Below, piece by piece: positions 12,901-27,900 of a stretch of DNA of 64,000 nucleotides; position 1 is the first letter of the stretch, and every line of letters starts with the position of its first letter. The notes below the pieces were generated by a model. That model did no database searches and had not been told where the DNA came from. It was given only the letters and a program-made list of their open reading frames with translations. The position numbers and the translations under genes were made by a program. The stretch covers positions 7,784,501 through 7,848,500 of the forward strand of contig OY978529.1 of NCBI GenBank assembly GCA_963854835.1. Direction: 5' to 3'. This DNA comes from Megamerina dolium. Its lineage: Eukaryota > Arthropoda > Insecta > Diptera > Megamerinidae.

Positions 12901-15900
12901 CTAATTTGTAAAAAAATATAAAATGTGATATTCTGAACTAAAAATTGACGCTGGCTCGAACGTGGCATAATCCAGAAACCCAATTTTCGTTTACTTTTTC
13001 AAACAATGTGGGCCTAACCTCGACAATACTTCGCTCAATGTTGACTTGCAACTCATCCAAAGTTGCTGATTTATCAGCATAAACTAACTCTTTCACATAC
13101 CTCCACAAGCACTAATTATCAACCACATGACAGTTCAGAAGCATTTAAAACAGGCTTTCTACTCAAAGAGTTAAATGTGCCACATGAATCAACATAAAAA
13201 AATGTTATTGACTGAAATACCATTAAAAAGGTGTTGGCTCCATCACGACAATGCCAGGCCACACACATTTTTGATGATCCGCCAAAAATTGACTGTATTT
13301 GGCTGGAAAGTTTCGATGCAGCCACCTTAGAGCCCTGACCTTGCGGTAGTATTTTCAAAATGGTCCGCCCGCTCACCGGTGCACTAAACTGTTTGAGGGG
13401 GCTGGAGATGATAAAGATCGCCACCGGTAGGACCGTCCACGCGCAGTTCGAATGCCATAAGTCATATTAAATCAAGAATTTAGCGAAATCCACTCCGACA
13501 AGCAAAATGTTGAGGCGTATGCATGGTCATCTTAGGAAGCATCTGAACTGTTCCACGGGTCGAAAGGAGTATCACCCGCTTCAGTCTTGGTTTGGTTTGG
13601 TGTTTTACGATGGGATCACTGACTTGCATTTCTGCGAAATAGGGGTCAAAACATCGGGTAAAGTTTACCAAGAAACCGTTTGGAAGTTGTTGTAAAATCA
13701 CTTAACCATTCCACGTTCCAAAACTATTCGTGGGCCTTCCACCAAGATCCTACGACAATCCATGAAGCTAAATTGACCCAAATCTGACACCAAAACAATT
13801 TACGTATTTATGTGGCCATTATTAATACCATTACAACTGAAAATCGACTGCCCTCTGGCGGTTTTAGAGGTCACAAAAGATACCTCAACATTGATTTTCT
13901 TAAGACGGCTTTACTTATGCTGTGGCCAATTTTCCAGTGTGTGCAGCCAAAGGCGAATATTTCGAATTAATATTTGCTTTTTGCCTAGAATATATACAGT
14001 GGCTCCCAGCTTATTTCGTACAGTGACAGTTTAAAAATTGCTGCAGTCGTAATTCCTAATATAGCAAAAATTTGAACAAAATATAAATGCCATTTGAGAA
14101 AGGAAGGTTTGTTTTTTATTTTCCAAAATTTACTTTTTCAAAATTTTAGTGTTTGACACTATAAAAAAATAAAATAAGAAAAAAATAGGAAAATTCATGT
14201 CACAGCTTATTTCGTACAGTCTCTTTAAGTTCAAACTAAAAACAAAGTAAGTCGATTTTAATATTTAGTTGACATCCCTTAGCGTTAATGACAGCCTGGA
14301 GTCTATTTGGCATTGAATCCACCAATTTTTGAGTGATGTCTGGTGTGATTTTTTTCCATTCTTCCATCAGTACCTTCTTTAGGTCTTGCTTATTAGAAAT
14401 CTTGTGTGTTCTTATTTTATTGTCCAAAATAGACCAAAGATTTTCAATCACATTCATGTCAGGTGACTGTGGTGGTGGAGACATCAAGTGTGGGCAGTTC
14501 CAAATAAGCCAAGATTGCACAATCCCAGATTTATGTTTTGGGTCATTATCTTGGTAGTACCGAAATTCTTCCCGCAAACCCAGTTTGTCTGCACTTTGAA
14601 GTAAATTGTTTTTCAGAATCTCGAGGTACTTCATTTTGTCCATTGTTCCCTCAATAAAAACCAATTCACCTACTCCGGCTGCTGACATACAGGCCCAAAC
14701 CATCACGCTACCGCCACCATGCTTCACTGTGGGCTTAAGGTTCTCCTTGTTTAGCTCGGTATTCGCTTTACGCCAAACATATGACATTCCGTCCGAGCCA
14801 AAAATATTAAACTTAGACTCATCCGCGAAAATAACGGTATTCCAGAACGCAGGAGTATTAATAATATGCTTCTTGGCGAAGTCAAGTCGGCGTTGTATAT
14901 TCATTTTCGAAATGAATGGTTTCTTTCGGGCTACTCGACCGTTCAAGTCATGATTGCGCAGCACACGTCGGACAGTTTCAGCACTGGATGATTTTCCTAT
15001 TTCACGCTGAACCTCTGCAGCCAACTTCGGAGCGGATAACTTTGGATTTTTCTTAATTTTTCGTACAATATAACGCTCGTCTGATGCGTTGAAAATCTTA
15101 TTAGGTGCTTCTCTGCCCTTGTTCTCCAACCGATTTTCGCGAACGAAGCGTTGAATGATGTATTGGACAGTTGAGGCACTTAAATTTGTCATTTCAGCAA
15201 TTTTTCGCACACTCTGACCTTTCCTAAAATGGTTAATTACCAGTTTACGCTGTTCCATCGTTGTACGACGACCCATAACGCTAAATGTTTAATTTACAGC
15301 ACTAACTATTTAAAATAATAATAATAAAAATTGTTATAATAGTTAAAAAGGTCCAAAAACTCATACAATTCAAAAAAACTTTGTAACTGCGCGGCAGAAT
15401 GAAACTTACTTACATTGAAGTTTGTGTACGAAATAAGATGTGAGCTGAAAATCAGCTGATCAATAGTTTTTCTCTCTTGCATGACAAAAAGAACAATTTT
15501 TGGGGTTCCCCGTTTTCTTATTAGGTTTACTAAACACATACATAGACATCTACATTCAAAACTTATTGATAAGTTTTTTAGTTTCGATGTTACAGCCATG
15601 TACATAAAAATATATACACTGTACGAAATAAGCTGTGAGCCACTGTATCAATAAATATGTAAAAATATTGGGCCAAAAACATTCAGTTTTTAAATTTTAT
15701 AGCAGAAAATGTCACTACTAAGTAGAACATCAAATGAAATTTGCTTCACAAGCTTATATTTACCAATTAACGGAAGAATTTGTGTAGTGTCGTTATTGGT
15801 TGGTTGGTTCTTGTGGCCGCCCTCACACAAAATTCAGAAAGGCCCACTGTGATACGACCAAGCTTTTCTTCCGAGCTGTTCTGCGTGTTACAGTTTGGAC

Positions 15901-18900
15901 AGTATTAGAAGGGACCTACTTATATTAGTCGATTCGAGCGGCAGAACCCTTGTGACATCACTTTTTTCGAGTTTTGTCATAGAGCTCTTTTAAAAGCGTT
16001 TTTATGATGCCGCAGGATGTGTCAATTACTTGCGGACAGGTGGGTACCGTTCGAAAGAAAAGTCTTTTTGATATTAGAGTTGTGCTTCAGCCGGGGATTG
16101 AACCCACTACCTACAAATCAGAAGGCCAACACAATTACCACTGAGCTACAGCACCCAATATAATATACATCTTTTATAATTTCAGGGTGTAGTTGCCTTC
16201 AGTTCCCAAGGTGATCGTATTGCTCTAACACAAATTGAACAAATGATCAATGGAAAATATGAAAAGCTTGGATATTATGATACACAACTAGACAATTTAA
16301 CATGGTTAAATATGGAACGATGGATTGGCGGAAAGGTATGTATGAATGTAGAACTTAGAATAAAAACAGAATACAAAAAACAAAAGCCTGTATGTTAGTT
16401 ATAGTTAAAGTTAAGATCATCTTGCAATACTTGCGAACACTTTCCCATTTTTATTCAAATCCTGATTCCTAGAGTCACAAGAAATTTATAGTAATATTGA
16501 AGGAACGCAGCCCCGATTGGGAGCTTTTTCTGAACATCAGATCATATCAGATAATGTAAGTAGAAAAGGTGCGTAGATCAAAAGTATGTTATGAAAAATA
16601 CTCGTAATAAACGAGCTTGGTTCAACGCGGTCATAATAATAATTATTATCTCAAAATATAAAGCATGGAAAAAATACAAAGAAAGGAAAACCGGCTCCCA
16701 GATTTTAATATTCAAAAAAAAGGGTACACAAGTTCGGAGAGCGTGCAAATAAGAAAAAAAACCTAAAATCGCTTTATCAACTCACTAAATCCTTCAATTC
16801 AAATTCATACCCCCACGATTGAAAGCATGCTACAGTAATACCTAAAGCAAAAGCTGTCAAGAACCAAAATTCGAAGAAAGTGTACCGCCCCATATCTGTC
16901 TTGCCAGTGCTAACTAAAATATTAGAGATGATAACCAAACAAAGACTACGGAAGACCTGTAGCAGCAAAATTTTCAACATCCAACATGGTTATCGTCAGT
17001 TCGTGAAGTGGCGTTAGCTCGAATTACAAGTTAAGAACAACTTGAGAATTCAAAACCACGGAGTGATAATATCTATGGATCTGGAGGAATTATTTGACAG
17101 TCATTCCCCATTCTCATGAAAGAACTTCACGCCTAGGGGTACCAAAGGTTTTATTAATTCTATTTCTCACACATAGGAGGTTGCAATTAAAATACATGTA
17201 TTTTTCTAAAAAAAAAAAACTTTCACTCATGACATTGAGATTCCACAAGACCCGTTAACAATTAACATGTTTGTTCAGAAAAGACCTCTATCCTGTGTTC
17301 AAGCGGGCAACGGAACTTTCCGAAGAATTTTATCAAATTCGATTTCCAGGTCAATACCGGCAGGTAGAATACTCCGACTTCAACCAAATTTCCTCGTTAA
17401 TGTGGCATTTCAGCGAGAACCTAACCAATTCCGTTCTAAGGATTATGCTTACCCAAGAATTAACACCCTAAACTCCAGCGCTACCAAGCTCGTAAATGTA
17501 CACCGTAAATCCACGTGAATGAACCATCTGGACGATTATGCAAATGGTTCCAGGAAATTATGGGCAACCATAACTGCCAAGTGCAACTGGGTGGATTACT
17601 AACTGCGGCTGGATTACTAACTATTTATCAAGCAGCAGCTTTTTGCTGAGTTCCGGGAGCGATGCTCAAAGTATAGGAAGGTAAAGCAAGGTGTAGCTCA
17701 AGGTAGCGTACTTTCACTCCCCATCTTCAATTTCTACATCTCCAAATTGCCATAGCCGCCGTAAAAAGTGAAATTAGTATCCAATGCAGATGACAACAGC
17801 ACCGATGTCAACGGCAACACCGACTCTAACTACAACACCGTTGCCAGTAATGGCATCAATTAACATTTCCGCATTTCTGCTGCTACAACACAAACAACAA
17901 CTGCAATATTCTGGCCACAGGCCTATGTATCAGATCAACGCAGCAACGTCAACAACTATATTACCGATTTACTTCGTTTATCCACCTGAAAAGTCAACTG
18001 CGACGCCCTTTCAAATCAGTTTGTGCTATCATGCCATCTTCCACATCGCCTTAATCTTTGTCCACCGACAAACGAAGCGCCTCAGAAGAACGATGTGATC
18101 ATATGATGAATACATCAACCAACACGTCTCTGACCTTGACCACGCATCTCGAATGGTGATACTAAACAGCTTACACCAAAACCCTGTTGCGTCTGCCATC
18201 GAAAAACACACCAACAATGTTGTCCTCAATGGTCGCCTCCAGCCCATCGCCACCGGCGAGCTGAGCCGCCCTAAGAGTACCAGAGGGACGCTTTCCCAGC
18301 CACGATCAGGATGTAGCAAGAAGCTTAGCTGCTATATGCACAGGCTCAACGACAACATCCTAGATCTGTGTCCACATTGTGACCGTGCCCCGCATGACAC
18401 CAGAGATCTGTTTGTATGCCCGGCGAGGCCCACCTCTCTCGTTCCTTCTTTCTTGTGGACGCAACCGGTCGAAGCAGACGCCTTTTAGAACTCGGACCCT
18501 TAGCCTGATAGCCCGAGCACAGACATTAACAACAACAACACTAACTAAGCACACCTTACACAGTGTGTATGTGGAATCCGTATGCTGTTATAAGAACAAC
18601 AACTACAAATATACTGCGTTGCAAAACGCAGTAATACAAAGCATCAATGTCTGCCATATAAACCAACAAAACTATCACGTAACTTGAGCAGCTCACTTCA
18701 AATAATCAAATAATACTCACAGTACTCTCAAATACTCGTTTATTTGAAGAGAAAAATTATTGTACATATAAATATGGAATATTTGTTATACTTCAAGAAA
18801 GTAATGGAGAATTCTATTTGCTTAATATTTTACTCTCACTCATTCCCATTTTCTTTAGATATACTTTGTAAATATTCCGAAAAACCAAATGTATTCTTGC

Positions 18901-21900
18901 AGCTCTTTAGTAGATACATACAATATATTTATTACTAAATTAAACATATTTCTTTCAGGTCCCTCAAGATCGTACCATTGTTAAACGAGTGCTCCGCACA
19001 GTTTCGCTGCCACTGTTTGTCTGTATGTGTACTATATCCAGTTGTGGTATACTAGTAGCCTTAGTACTCATCGTTTTTAATATTTGGAATAAGCACAGAC
19101 GGTAAGTAAAACGTTTAAGCTATAGGTTGTTGGAAATGATATTGGATTAGTTGAATTTATTGTACTGTAACAAAACCCCGTTCCTTGGGTTTATAGCTAG
19201 GCTACAACTCAGCGACTGGTTCGCGTATAAAATTTAAAAACACTACTCGATGGTATACCTATCGATTATTTTGAACAACCGAATGAATTGTAATGTTTAA
19301 AGAATTTTTATTGTATTAATATATTTGACTACTCAGCCTTGAATGAAAAATAATCAATTGCCTCGTATTTAGCTTATTTTTTTCGAATATAACAAACTAA
19401 ACATTTTTTGTCGGAAAGTTCAAATTTGCGATCTAGATTACTCAATAAATTTGCAATTCTTTTTGCAATACGGGTATCAAAAGAAAGGTCTTTTTAATAT
19501 TTTTTCAATAAAATGTACATCATTTTTTTTCCCTTTAAACTCCTAATTGGAGCATAGGGCCTTCACAAGGCTTCGCCATCGCACACGGTTTTGGGCAGTT
19601 GATCTAGCGCCTTCCCATGTGATGCCAGCAGCAGCTAGCTCATCCAGTGTTGATCGTCTCCAGGTGTTTCTTGGTCGTCCACGGTCTCTGCTCCCTTACG
19701 GGTTCCACTCAAGCGACATTCGCGTGATGCTATCTGGCTGCTTTCTGAGCATGTGGCCAATCCAGCGCCACTTTCTATGCTTAATCCGGATCAGTATGAG
19801 CTCTTCGCTCGTCAGACGCCATAGTGCCTCGTTTGAAATAGGGTTAGGCCAGAAAATTCTACAAATGATCCTCAAACACTTGTTGACGAAAGCTTGCAGT
19901 CTCTGCGTGATGGAGTTCGAGATCAGCCATGTTTCACTTCCGTACAATAGTGTCGATTTCACACATGCGGAGAATATTCGTAATTTCGTGCGTCTGGATA
20001 TTTGGGAATTTGCCCATACTGATTTTTGCCGGCCAAATGCTGTCTTCATTTTATCATTTATACATTTTATCATTTTATACCCATTGTTTATATTTTGAAA
20101 GTTATTATTAAAAATATAAATTTGAAAAATTTTATCCAAAACCCTATTTTTTCGAAAATAAGCTTTATTAACCTATCAAAGACATAATAGTTTGGCACTG
20201 ATGTGGGTCCCTGGTCCCGTGGGAATCGTTGGCAATGAGACCTCTGATGCATTAACAAGAGAAGGTTCTGCGGCTGATTTAATCGGCCCTGTGCCTGCTT
20301 TGCCTCTACCCGCTGGAGGCATCAAGGCCAAGATCAACACCTGGGCTAATCTAGTTCATAAAACGACCTGGCATGCCGAGAGAGGACGAAATCCATGTTA
20401 CCTAACATATCGGGTAAATGGTCACATTACCTCCTATCTCTAGGTGAAGAAGATGAGACGGCGGACCACTTTTTATGTGTCTGCCCTGCTTACGCTCGAA
20501 TTAGGTTTGAGGTCTGAGAGAGCCGAAACTCTTGGGTCTTTAGCACCACAGGATCTACTCCGATTTTTTCGGAGAACATGTAGATTTAAAACACAATAAA
20601 ATGGAACTTCGTGCGCGCTACAATGGACCAATAAATGTCTCAGTGCTGCGCTTGATTTCTTATTGTTCCAAAAAAAAAAAAACATCGAACATTTAGCATC
20701 ATATTAAAGCCGTATTAAACATAATTTTAAAAAATTTATGTATTATAAATTTTTTTTTAAATCTTCATACTTTGTCTACTACAATTAACATAAGTGATAA
20801 GTATATGCAGAAGAAGTAGTGAAACAAAGAAGAATCGTATATATAAGAAAATACTGCTGGTCGCGAAGCCTACGTCGGACCTATAAGAGTTTTAATATTA
20901 AGGCTATGAAGCACCGAGACCTGAAGATCTTTTGTGCGGAAAGAGTTATTTATTTTTGCGCCCTTTTATCCTAAAATAATGTTGGACGCGAAACTGAATT
21001 TGGATAACATACAGGTATTATAATTGTATTGAAAGCCGTCCATAATGAAAAAACTGTATGAAGTGTCAGCTTAAAAAAATATTTAAAATACACCAAAAAT
21101 TTTTTCAAAATAAAGGTAATTGTATGGCCTTTAATATGGTGCTAAATTTTTGATAGATTAATGAGGCTTATTTTCGAAAAAAAATCGATTTTTGAAAAAA
21201 AAAAAAATTTCAACATTTTTTATATTTTTGATAATAGCTTTTAAAATATAAATGTATTAGTGAAAAGATTAAAAATCCCTTTTTGATTTCCATATTGTAG
21301 AAAATACTGTAAAAATTAACATACAGCAAAACCCGGTTAGAATCGTAGTAATACATAATACGTTTCAGAAGTTTGAGATGAGTTATTTTGGCTTTAAAGC
21401 TTTGATAATATTTATAATATTGTATTATAATACTCATATGTACACTCTGTCAAATAAGTACCCGGAAATTCTCATTTCCGGAAATTCTCATTTTTAATTT
21501 TCCCTCTGAGAATATTTAAAAAAAAAATTTTTCCCAGGTCGACACAACTGTCAGCCACTATTCTGTGAATTTTTATTACTATGTGTCATTTAGTTTGATT
21601 ACGGCGTCATTAGGAACAAGTCAATCTTTTGTGTGCGTTGCGATTTTTACTATGGATAAAAATATAACCAAACTAAATGACACATAGCAATAAAAATTCA
21701 CAGAATAGTGGCTGACAGTTGTGCCAACGTGGGAAAAAAAATTTTTGAAATATTCTCAGAGGGAAAATTAAAAATGAGAATTTCCGGGTACTTAATTGAC
21801 AGAATGTAAATAAAAATAAATTCATAATAATAATGCAAATGCATCTTTACAGAGTTATACAATCGTCGCATCCTGTGTGTAATACCATAATGCTATTTGG

Positions 21901-24900
21901 TGTTATCATATGTTTGACATCCATTATACTACTAGGTATAGATGGACGTTTCGTGAGTCCGAGCGAATATCCGAAGGTAATTGTAGAGTTAATTTATTCC
22001 CCAAAGTGTTTTCTAAAATGGCTTTTGCATTCATTACAGATCTGTCAAGCACGTGCCTGGTTATTATCCACCGGTTTTACACTAGCTTATGGTGCAATGT
22101 TTAGTAAAGTTTGGCGAGTCCATCGATTAACAACAAAAGCCAAAAGGGATACAAAAGTAAGTAAAATTAACGATAAAATTCAAACGTAAAACATAAAACG
22201 TACCTCTAAAGGGTATATTCTAAAAATTTGGTAACAAAAATTGGTTACTTTAATTTTGTTATGAATTGAATTGATTCAAACCCTCAGATTAATAAATAAA
22301 TAAATATGTGGCACTTAAAGCCCCGAAGGGCTCATTGGCCGTGCTTCTCTTCCATTACTGTTCTGTGCGTGCTAAATTTCGGACAGTATTAGAAGGGACC
22401 TACTTATTTTAGCCGGTTCCGAACGGCAGAACTCTTGCGACATTACTTTTTTGAGGTTTGTCACAGAGTTCTTTTAGAAGCTTTTTCATGGCAATTTGCT
22501 ACTGCCGGAAGAATTGCCAATTGCTTGCCGTCAGGTGTGTACCGTTCGAAAGAAAAATCTTTTCGATATTAAATTTGGTATGCTTCAGCCGGCGATTGAA
22601 CCCACGACCTACAGATCAGAAGGCCAACACACTAACCACTGAGCCACGGCACCCACAAATATAAAATATTCTTTACGTAATATTGAAATGGTTGACTTTT
22701 TTAGAAATCAGCAGCCAGCCCCATTGACTTTTTCGCTTCGCCACTTCGGCGCTTTTTATAGTGCGGTATGTGAAATGGTTTTGAGAAAACTGGAAATAAA
22801 TCAATTAAATCGAAATGGCCTCCTAATTTCTCTAAAATTGATTAAGGAGGATTTTAGCGAAAGATCATAAGGGAAAAATTTTAAATGGAATAGGGCTGCG
22901 GACTATTAAGGCCCCAGATTCAAACCGAATCAATGCCATGTCATTCAAATACTTTTTGAAATACGAGCACACGCATTCTAGAATAAGAACTCTTTGCCCG
23001 GCTCCGAATATTGATTTAGTCCTTACTTGGATATTTACAGAAAAAAGTCGAACCGTGGAAACTTTACACCATGGTATCTGGTCTACTATCCGTCGATTTG
23101 GTTATATTACTAACTTGGCAGATGTTAGATCCATTACAACGTATACTAGAATCGTTTCCACTCGAGGATCCAATATCTACAACAGATGACATTAAGATAC
23201 GTCCAGAGTTGGAGCATTGTGAGAGCGAACGCAATTCAATGTGGTTAGGTAAGTCTAATAAAAATATTCAAGTAAGTTTCATTCCATACCTATGTATATT
23301 TTCTTATTATTTAGGCCTTGTCTATGGATTTAAGGGTCTCATTCTTGTATTCGGATTATTTTTGGCCTACGAAACACGCTCAATTAAAGTAAAACAAATC
23401 AACGATTCGCGTTATGTTGGAATGAGCATTTACAATGTAGTTGTACTATGTCTCATAACCGCACCTGTGGGCATGGTCATTGCATCACAACAGGATGCCT
23501 CGTTTGCATTTGTGGCATTGGCTGTGATATTTTGTTGTTTTCTGAGTATGCTCCTTATATTTGTGCCAAAGGTATTTAATAAGTTATTTATGTAAATATT
23601 CAATATTACACCGGAGTTCTAGTTTTATTTTATGCAAAATTAGGATCCGTTTAAAACTACCGCTAACGATAGAATTATAAAACCAGATATGTGATAGTGA
23701 GAGGGCAGGCTTATTAATTAGACAACTCAGTGCTCACAAATCAGAATTTACAAAATTTACATAAAATTAACATAATAGAAATATCGAAAAATAAAATCGA
23801 ATACTATTTGGCAGAGTTATGAATAGCGAAAGTAAAAAAAAACGATTTCTCTGAAAGTTGATAGCACATCCTTGGTCAGCGGATGCAAAAAGTGGAACTT
23901 CCGCCAGCTTGGAAAACATTTTTAACGTTTTTATTATGAACAATTTTACTTATACATAGTTTTGGCGAGCTGTAACTTTTGCAATTTTGAGAATTTCAGA
24001 CGACAGATTCAGAGACAGACCAAAAAAAAAAAATATTTTTCTTAACCCTTTTCGAACCCCCAAAATTCCCACGAGCTATCATTTTCAAATGTCAGACAAT
24101 CAACAACTATGCTATGATAAAAAAACATTTTGGCGGCTTTGAAACTGGAGGTGAATTTTTGATACTTTTTTTTGTATGGGGAGCGATCCACCTTAATATA
24201 CAGTAGGTTGAGTTACTACTTGAGAAAATAAGTTTCAAATATTCACTGGATCATACCTTTAATCTTGTTTATGTATTTGTTGTTGTAACAGTATTGTGGG
24301 AACACAGAAGTTTAAAGAATTTTTAAGAGTACGAAAGATTTTTAAAGGTACACAAAAATAATTGTTAATTGTTTCAAGATATGCTTTCAAAGGGACGTAT
24401 GAACATGCGACCCACTCTTTGTAGAACCAATAGACCATACCATAATTAGGCTGCGTTAGTAATTTTGCTAGAGTAAATCTGCTTTTTTTACTAATTTAAT
24501 AAAATTTCATTTTTAATTATATTAAAAATGCCAAGATGGTTTCTTGAGACGGAGAAAAAACCAAAACAACAACCATATTATAATTTCTGATTATGCTTCC
24601 TAAACGGTCATGCTTCCTAAAATGTTAAATTATTTGAATTTTCAAGAAATGCTCTCTCTCTTGGCATATATTGCACATATTTATTCACCTTCATACATGT
24701 ATTTTTATATATTTGCATTTAATTGTAAAATTTTAAGGTTATTGAAGTGATACGGCATCCAAAGGATAAAGCCGAATCGAAATATAATCCGGACTCAGCG
24801 ATTTCGAAAGAAGACGAAGAACGTTACCAAAAACTGGTAACTGAAAATGAGGAATTGCAACGACTGATTTCCCAGGTAAGAATGATGCATGTGAATTATT

Positions 24901-27900
24901 TGAAATTAAATTAATAAATAGTTAGTAGGTTCATGTATATAATATATACAATTTCTCAGAAATCAAAATAGGTTGGTTTGAACAACAGTTTCAAATTGTC
25001 AGATGTCTTTACAAGCAAAATGGCAAATATAAAATGTGTAGTTGGTTGGTTGGTTTAGGTGCTGCTCGGTAGACAGAAACCGAGACTTAATTAGCACATA
25101 GAAAGGCGCCATTTTGCTACACCACTCCTGAAACCACTGAAGTGAGGCCTATACGAACCATCTTGATCCGTTAATAAACCTGCTAATGTCGTCTATTTTG
25201 TTCCCAGCAATTTCATTTAGAGTTCTATATCGTAGAGCGCCCAGACTTGAGTACTCACATAGATAGTGGAAAACCGTCTCCTTGCATCCCTCTTGTTTTT
25301 CAGCTTCGGCATCTGTCGTTGTAGTGCCATCCTATTTTCTCTGCATGGTCCCCTATCGGCCAGTGACCGGTAAAAGTGAAGGGGATTCTGAAGATATCTG
25401 TTATTTTCTTTCTTACCAATTCGTCGGTTCTTGACTTATAGCCCAAGTTGCTTTTGCTATTTTACAGGCGCCAGTTCTTGACCACCTGGTTTCTGCATGC
25501 TTTAGAGCTCCCCATTGATGGCGCTAAGGGGGTTTCCAACAGTTACCGACTCGGATTCGCTGCTAGTTAGTTACCGACTCGGATTCGTAGCGCTATTGCA
25601 GAGAAAGATACCGCCTACAGAAAGATTCTAATGCAGGTGCAACGTGAGCTGTTAAGGAGCGATACAAGGAGAGATGAGGAGTGCGAAAAGACGTCTTTTC
25701 AGGCGACACGAGTGTAAGGAGATAGAAATGAGTAGGGACAGGAATGAGACTCGAAAATTATTCGAGAAGTTCAACCGCCTGAGTGGCGCTTTAAATCCCT
25801 GAACCTCTTCTTGTCGTGACAAAAATGGGATTAAGGCTACAAGTGTCCAGAGTTTACTGAGCTTATGGAGGGAACACTTCTCCACGTTATTGAATGGCGA
25901 TGCTTCGAACAATTCCGACAGTGGAGGAGACCTCCCGAGCTCCCCAAGCACGGATGATGGTGTACATGTTCCACCACCCGACCATGGCGAGGCCATAGAG
26001 GCCATTTTTAGGCTGAGAAACAATGATGATGGCCTGCCTGCCGAGTTGTTCAAGACCAGAGGCGATCGTCCATCACACTGGAAGTATGCCTTCCGTCGAT
26101 CATCACGTGATCTGGAGACAGCCACGTCGCTTTATGGTTGTCTAAATGTTAAAATCTGGTACTGCTAATGACTACGTTTCGTGCTGAGGCGGAGTCGATC
26201 AGCCTCATTCCATTATCGGAAGTGTTCTGGTAGACGCTGTTTTTTCCAAAATTGGACCAAAGGTACGTTCCTTGCCCTCCCTGACATTTAAGTTGCCAAG
26301 CACGATATTAATATTGTGGCGGGGGCAGAGGTCACAAACTTCTTCGAGGCGCTGCAAGAAGCTCTCTTTAGTCGCATCGTCCTTCTCATTCGTCGGAGCG
26401 TGGGCACATATTACGTTGTTGTTGAAGAATTTTGGATTGGGCATCATCATTACAGAGTGAAGGTGCCATCATATAGCGTGCCAAACAAACTACATGTCCA
26501 GTTAGTTGACTTGGGATGGGTTCAACAAGGATTACGCTAGTCCCACCCAGTTTAGTCTAAGTCTCAAACTACTGAGTATAAAATCAATAATACAGAGGAT
26601 TAAGGATTTATTTTATTTAAGGTAGTGAGTTGGATATGCAGAATAAATCGGACACTCGAACAAGATGTGTTCAAGCGTTTCACATTTTTGGCACATAATT
26701 TCTCACGATCCAATTTGTATATCTGACCCTTAATATAAAACCATATTGCATATTTAGATGACAGTTGAACTATCACATTTACCATATAATATTTGATTTC
26801 GGATGAAAAGATAGAAAGCAGTTTGCTCATCAAGTTATCTAAGAATTTTGCAGTTCATTATACCAGATTTAGACCAAATTTCAGTTCAGTTAAGTGAATA
26901 TCACAAGCGCTGCATGCCTATTTCTAGTAGAAATTTGTTGAATTGGGATATCCAATTAAGTTAAATGTTTACATTTCCATTCAAATGAAGATAAAACAAT
27001 CGTTTCTTACTTGCCACTTTAATTTTTAATCATTTTATCGAAATTTATATGGCAATAGTCCAATAGGTGTATAAAAAGGCCTAATTAGCACATTGGTAAA
27101 AAGTATGATTTTTGAAAGGAGGGAATGGAAGGATTCAATAAAAAAACACATCCGCTCAGCAAGGTGCACTCTGCCGCCATTATGAATTAATGAGTCGTTT
27201 TGTTTTTTTTTTCATATCTGCCGTTGAATTAACGGTACAAAGTCGTTTCGTTCAACAAAAAGCAATCTGTAGTTTACTTTAGGCACACTTGGCAATCCTT
27301 GGCCGCCTTGTGGTACCACAACACTAAGCCACCCCAGAGGTGCCAGTGCTACGCTTTCCCAGCTACGATCAGAATGGACTAAGAAGCTAAAGCAGCTATA
27401 TGCAGAAAAGTCCACCACTCTCGTTCCTTCTCCCTTGTGGCTGAACATGGTCAAAGCAACTACTTTCGTCAATTTGATCCCGGATCGTGATGACCAGCTG
27501 AAACATCAACAACAACAATAGCACTTCTCAATGGTTATACCTTACACAGCGTATATCTGGAATCTGTTTTGAAAATGTTCAATCCTTTTAACATCGAAAT
27601 TTTTAATACATTGGCCCGTAGTTACAACCAAAGGTAGAGTCATTTAAAAGATAGAATCGACATATTTCCCATACAAAAGTCTGTCAAAAGCCGATTATAA
27701 CTTTGACCATAACTACGGACCATTGTATCTACATATGTAAATGAATGCACATGATTAGAATTCTGATGTCATGAAGATATTGCTTTATTTTCAGAAAGAG
27801 GAAAAAATACGACTACTTCGTCAGCGACTCATAGAACGCGATTCATCCCCAAGGCCCACAGAACTGAATGGAACGGTAACAACAACTCAGTCTGTGCCAG

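Noticed and set aside
25652..26125. 157-codon minus-strand frame
   Set aside because: It lies antisense to readable LINE reverse-transcriptase sequence and has no recognisable domain; a shadow frame.
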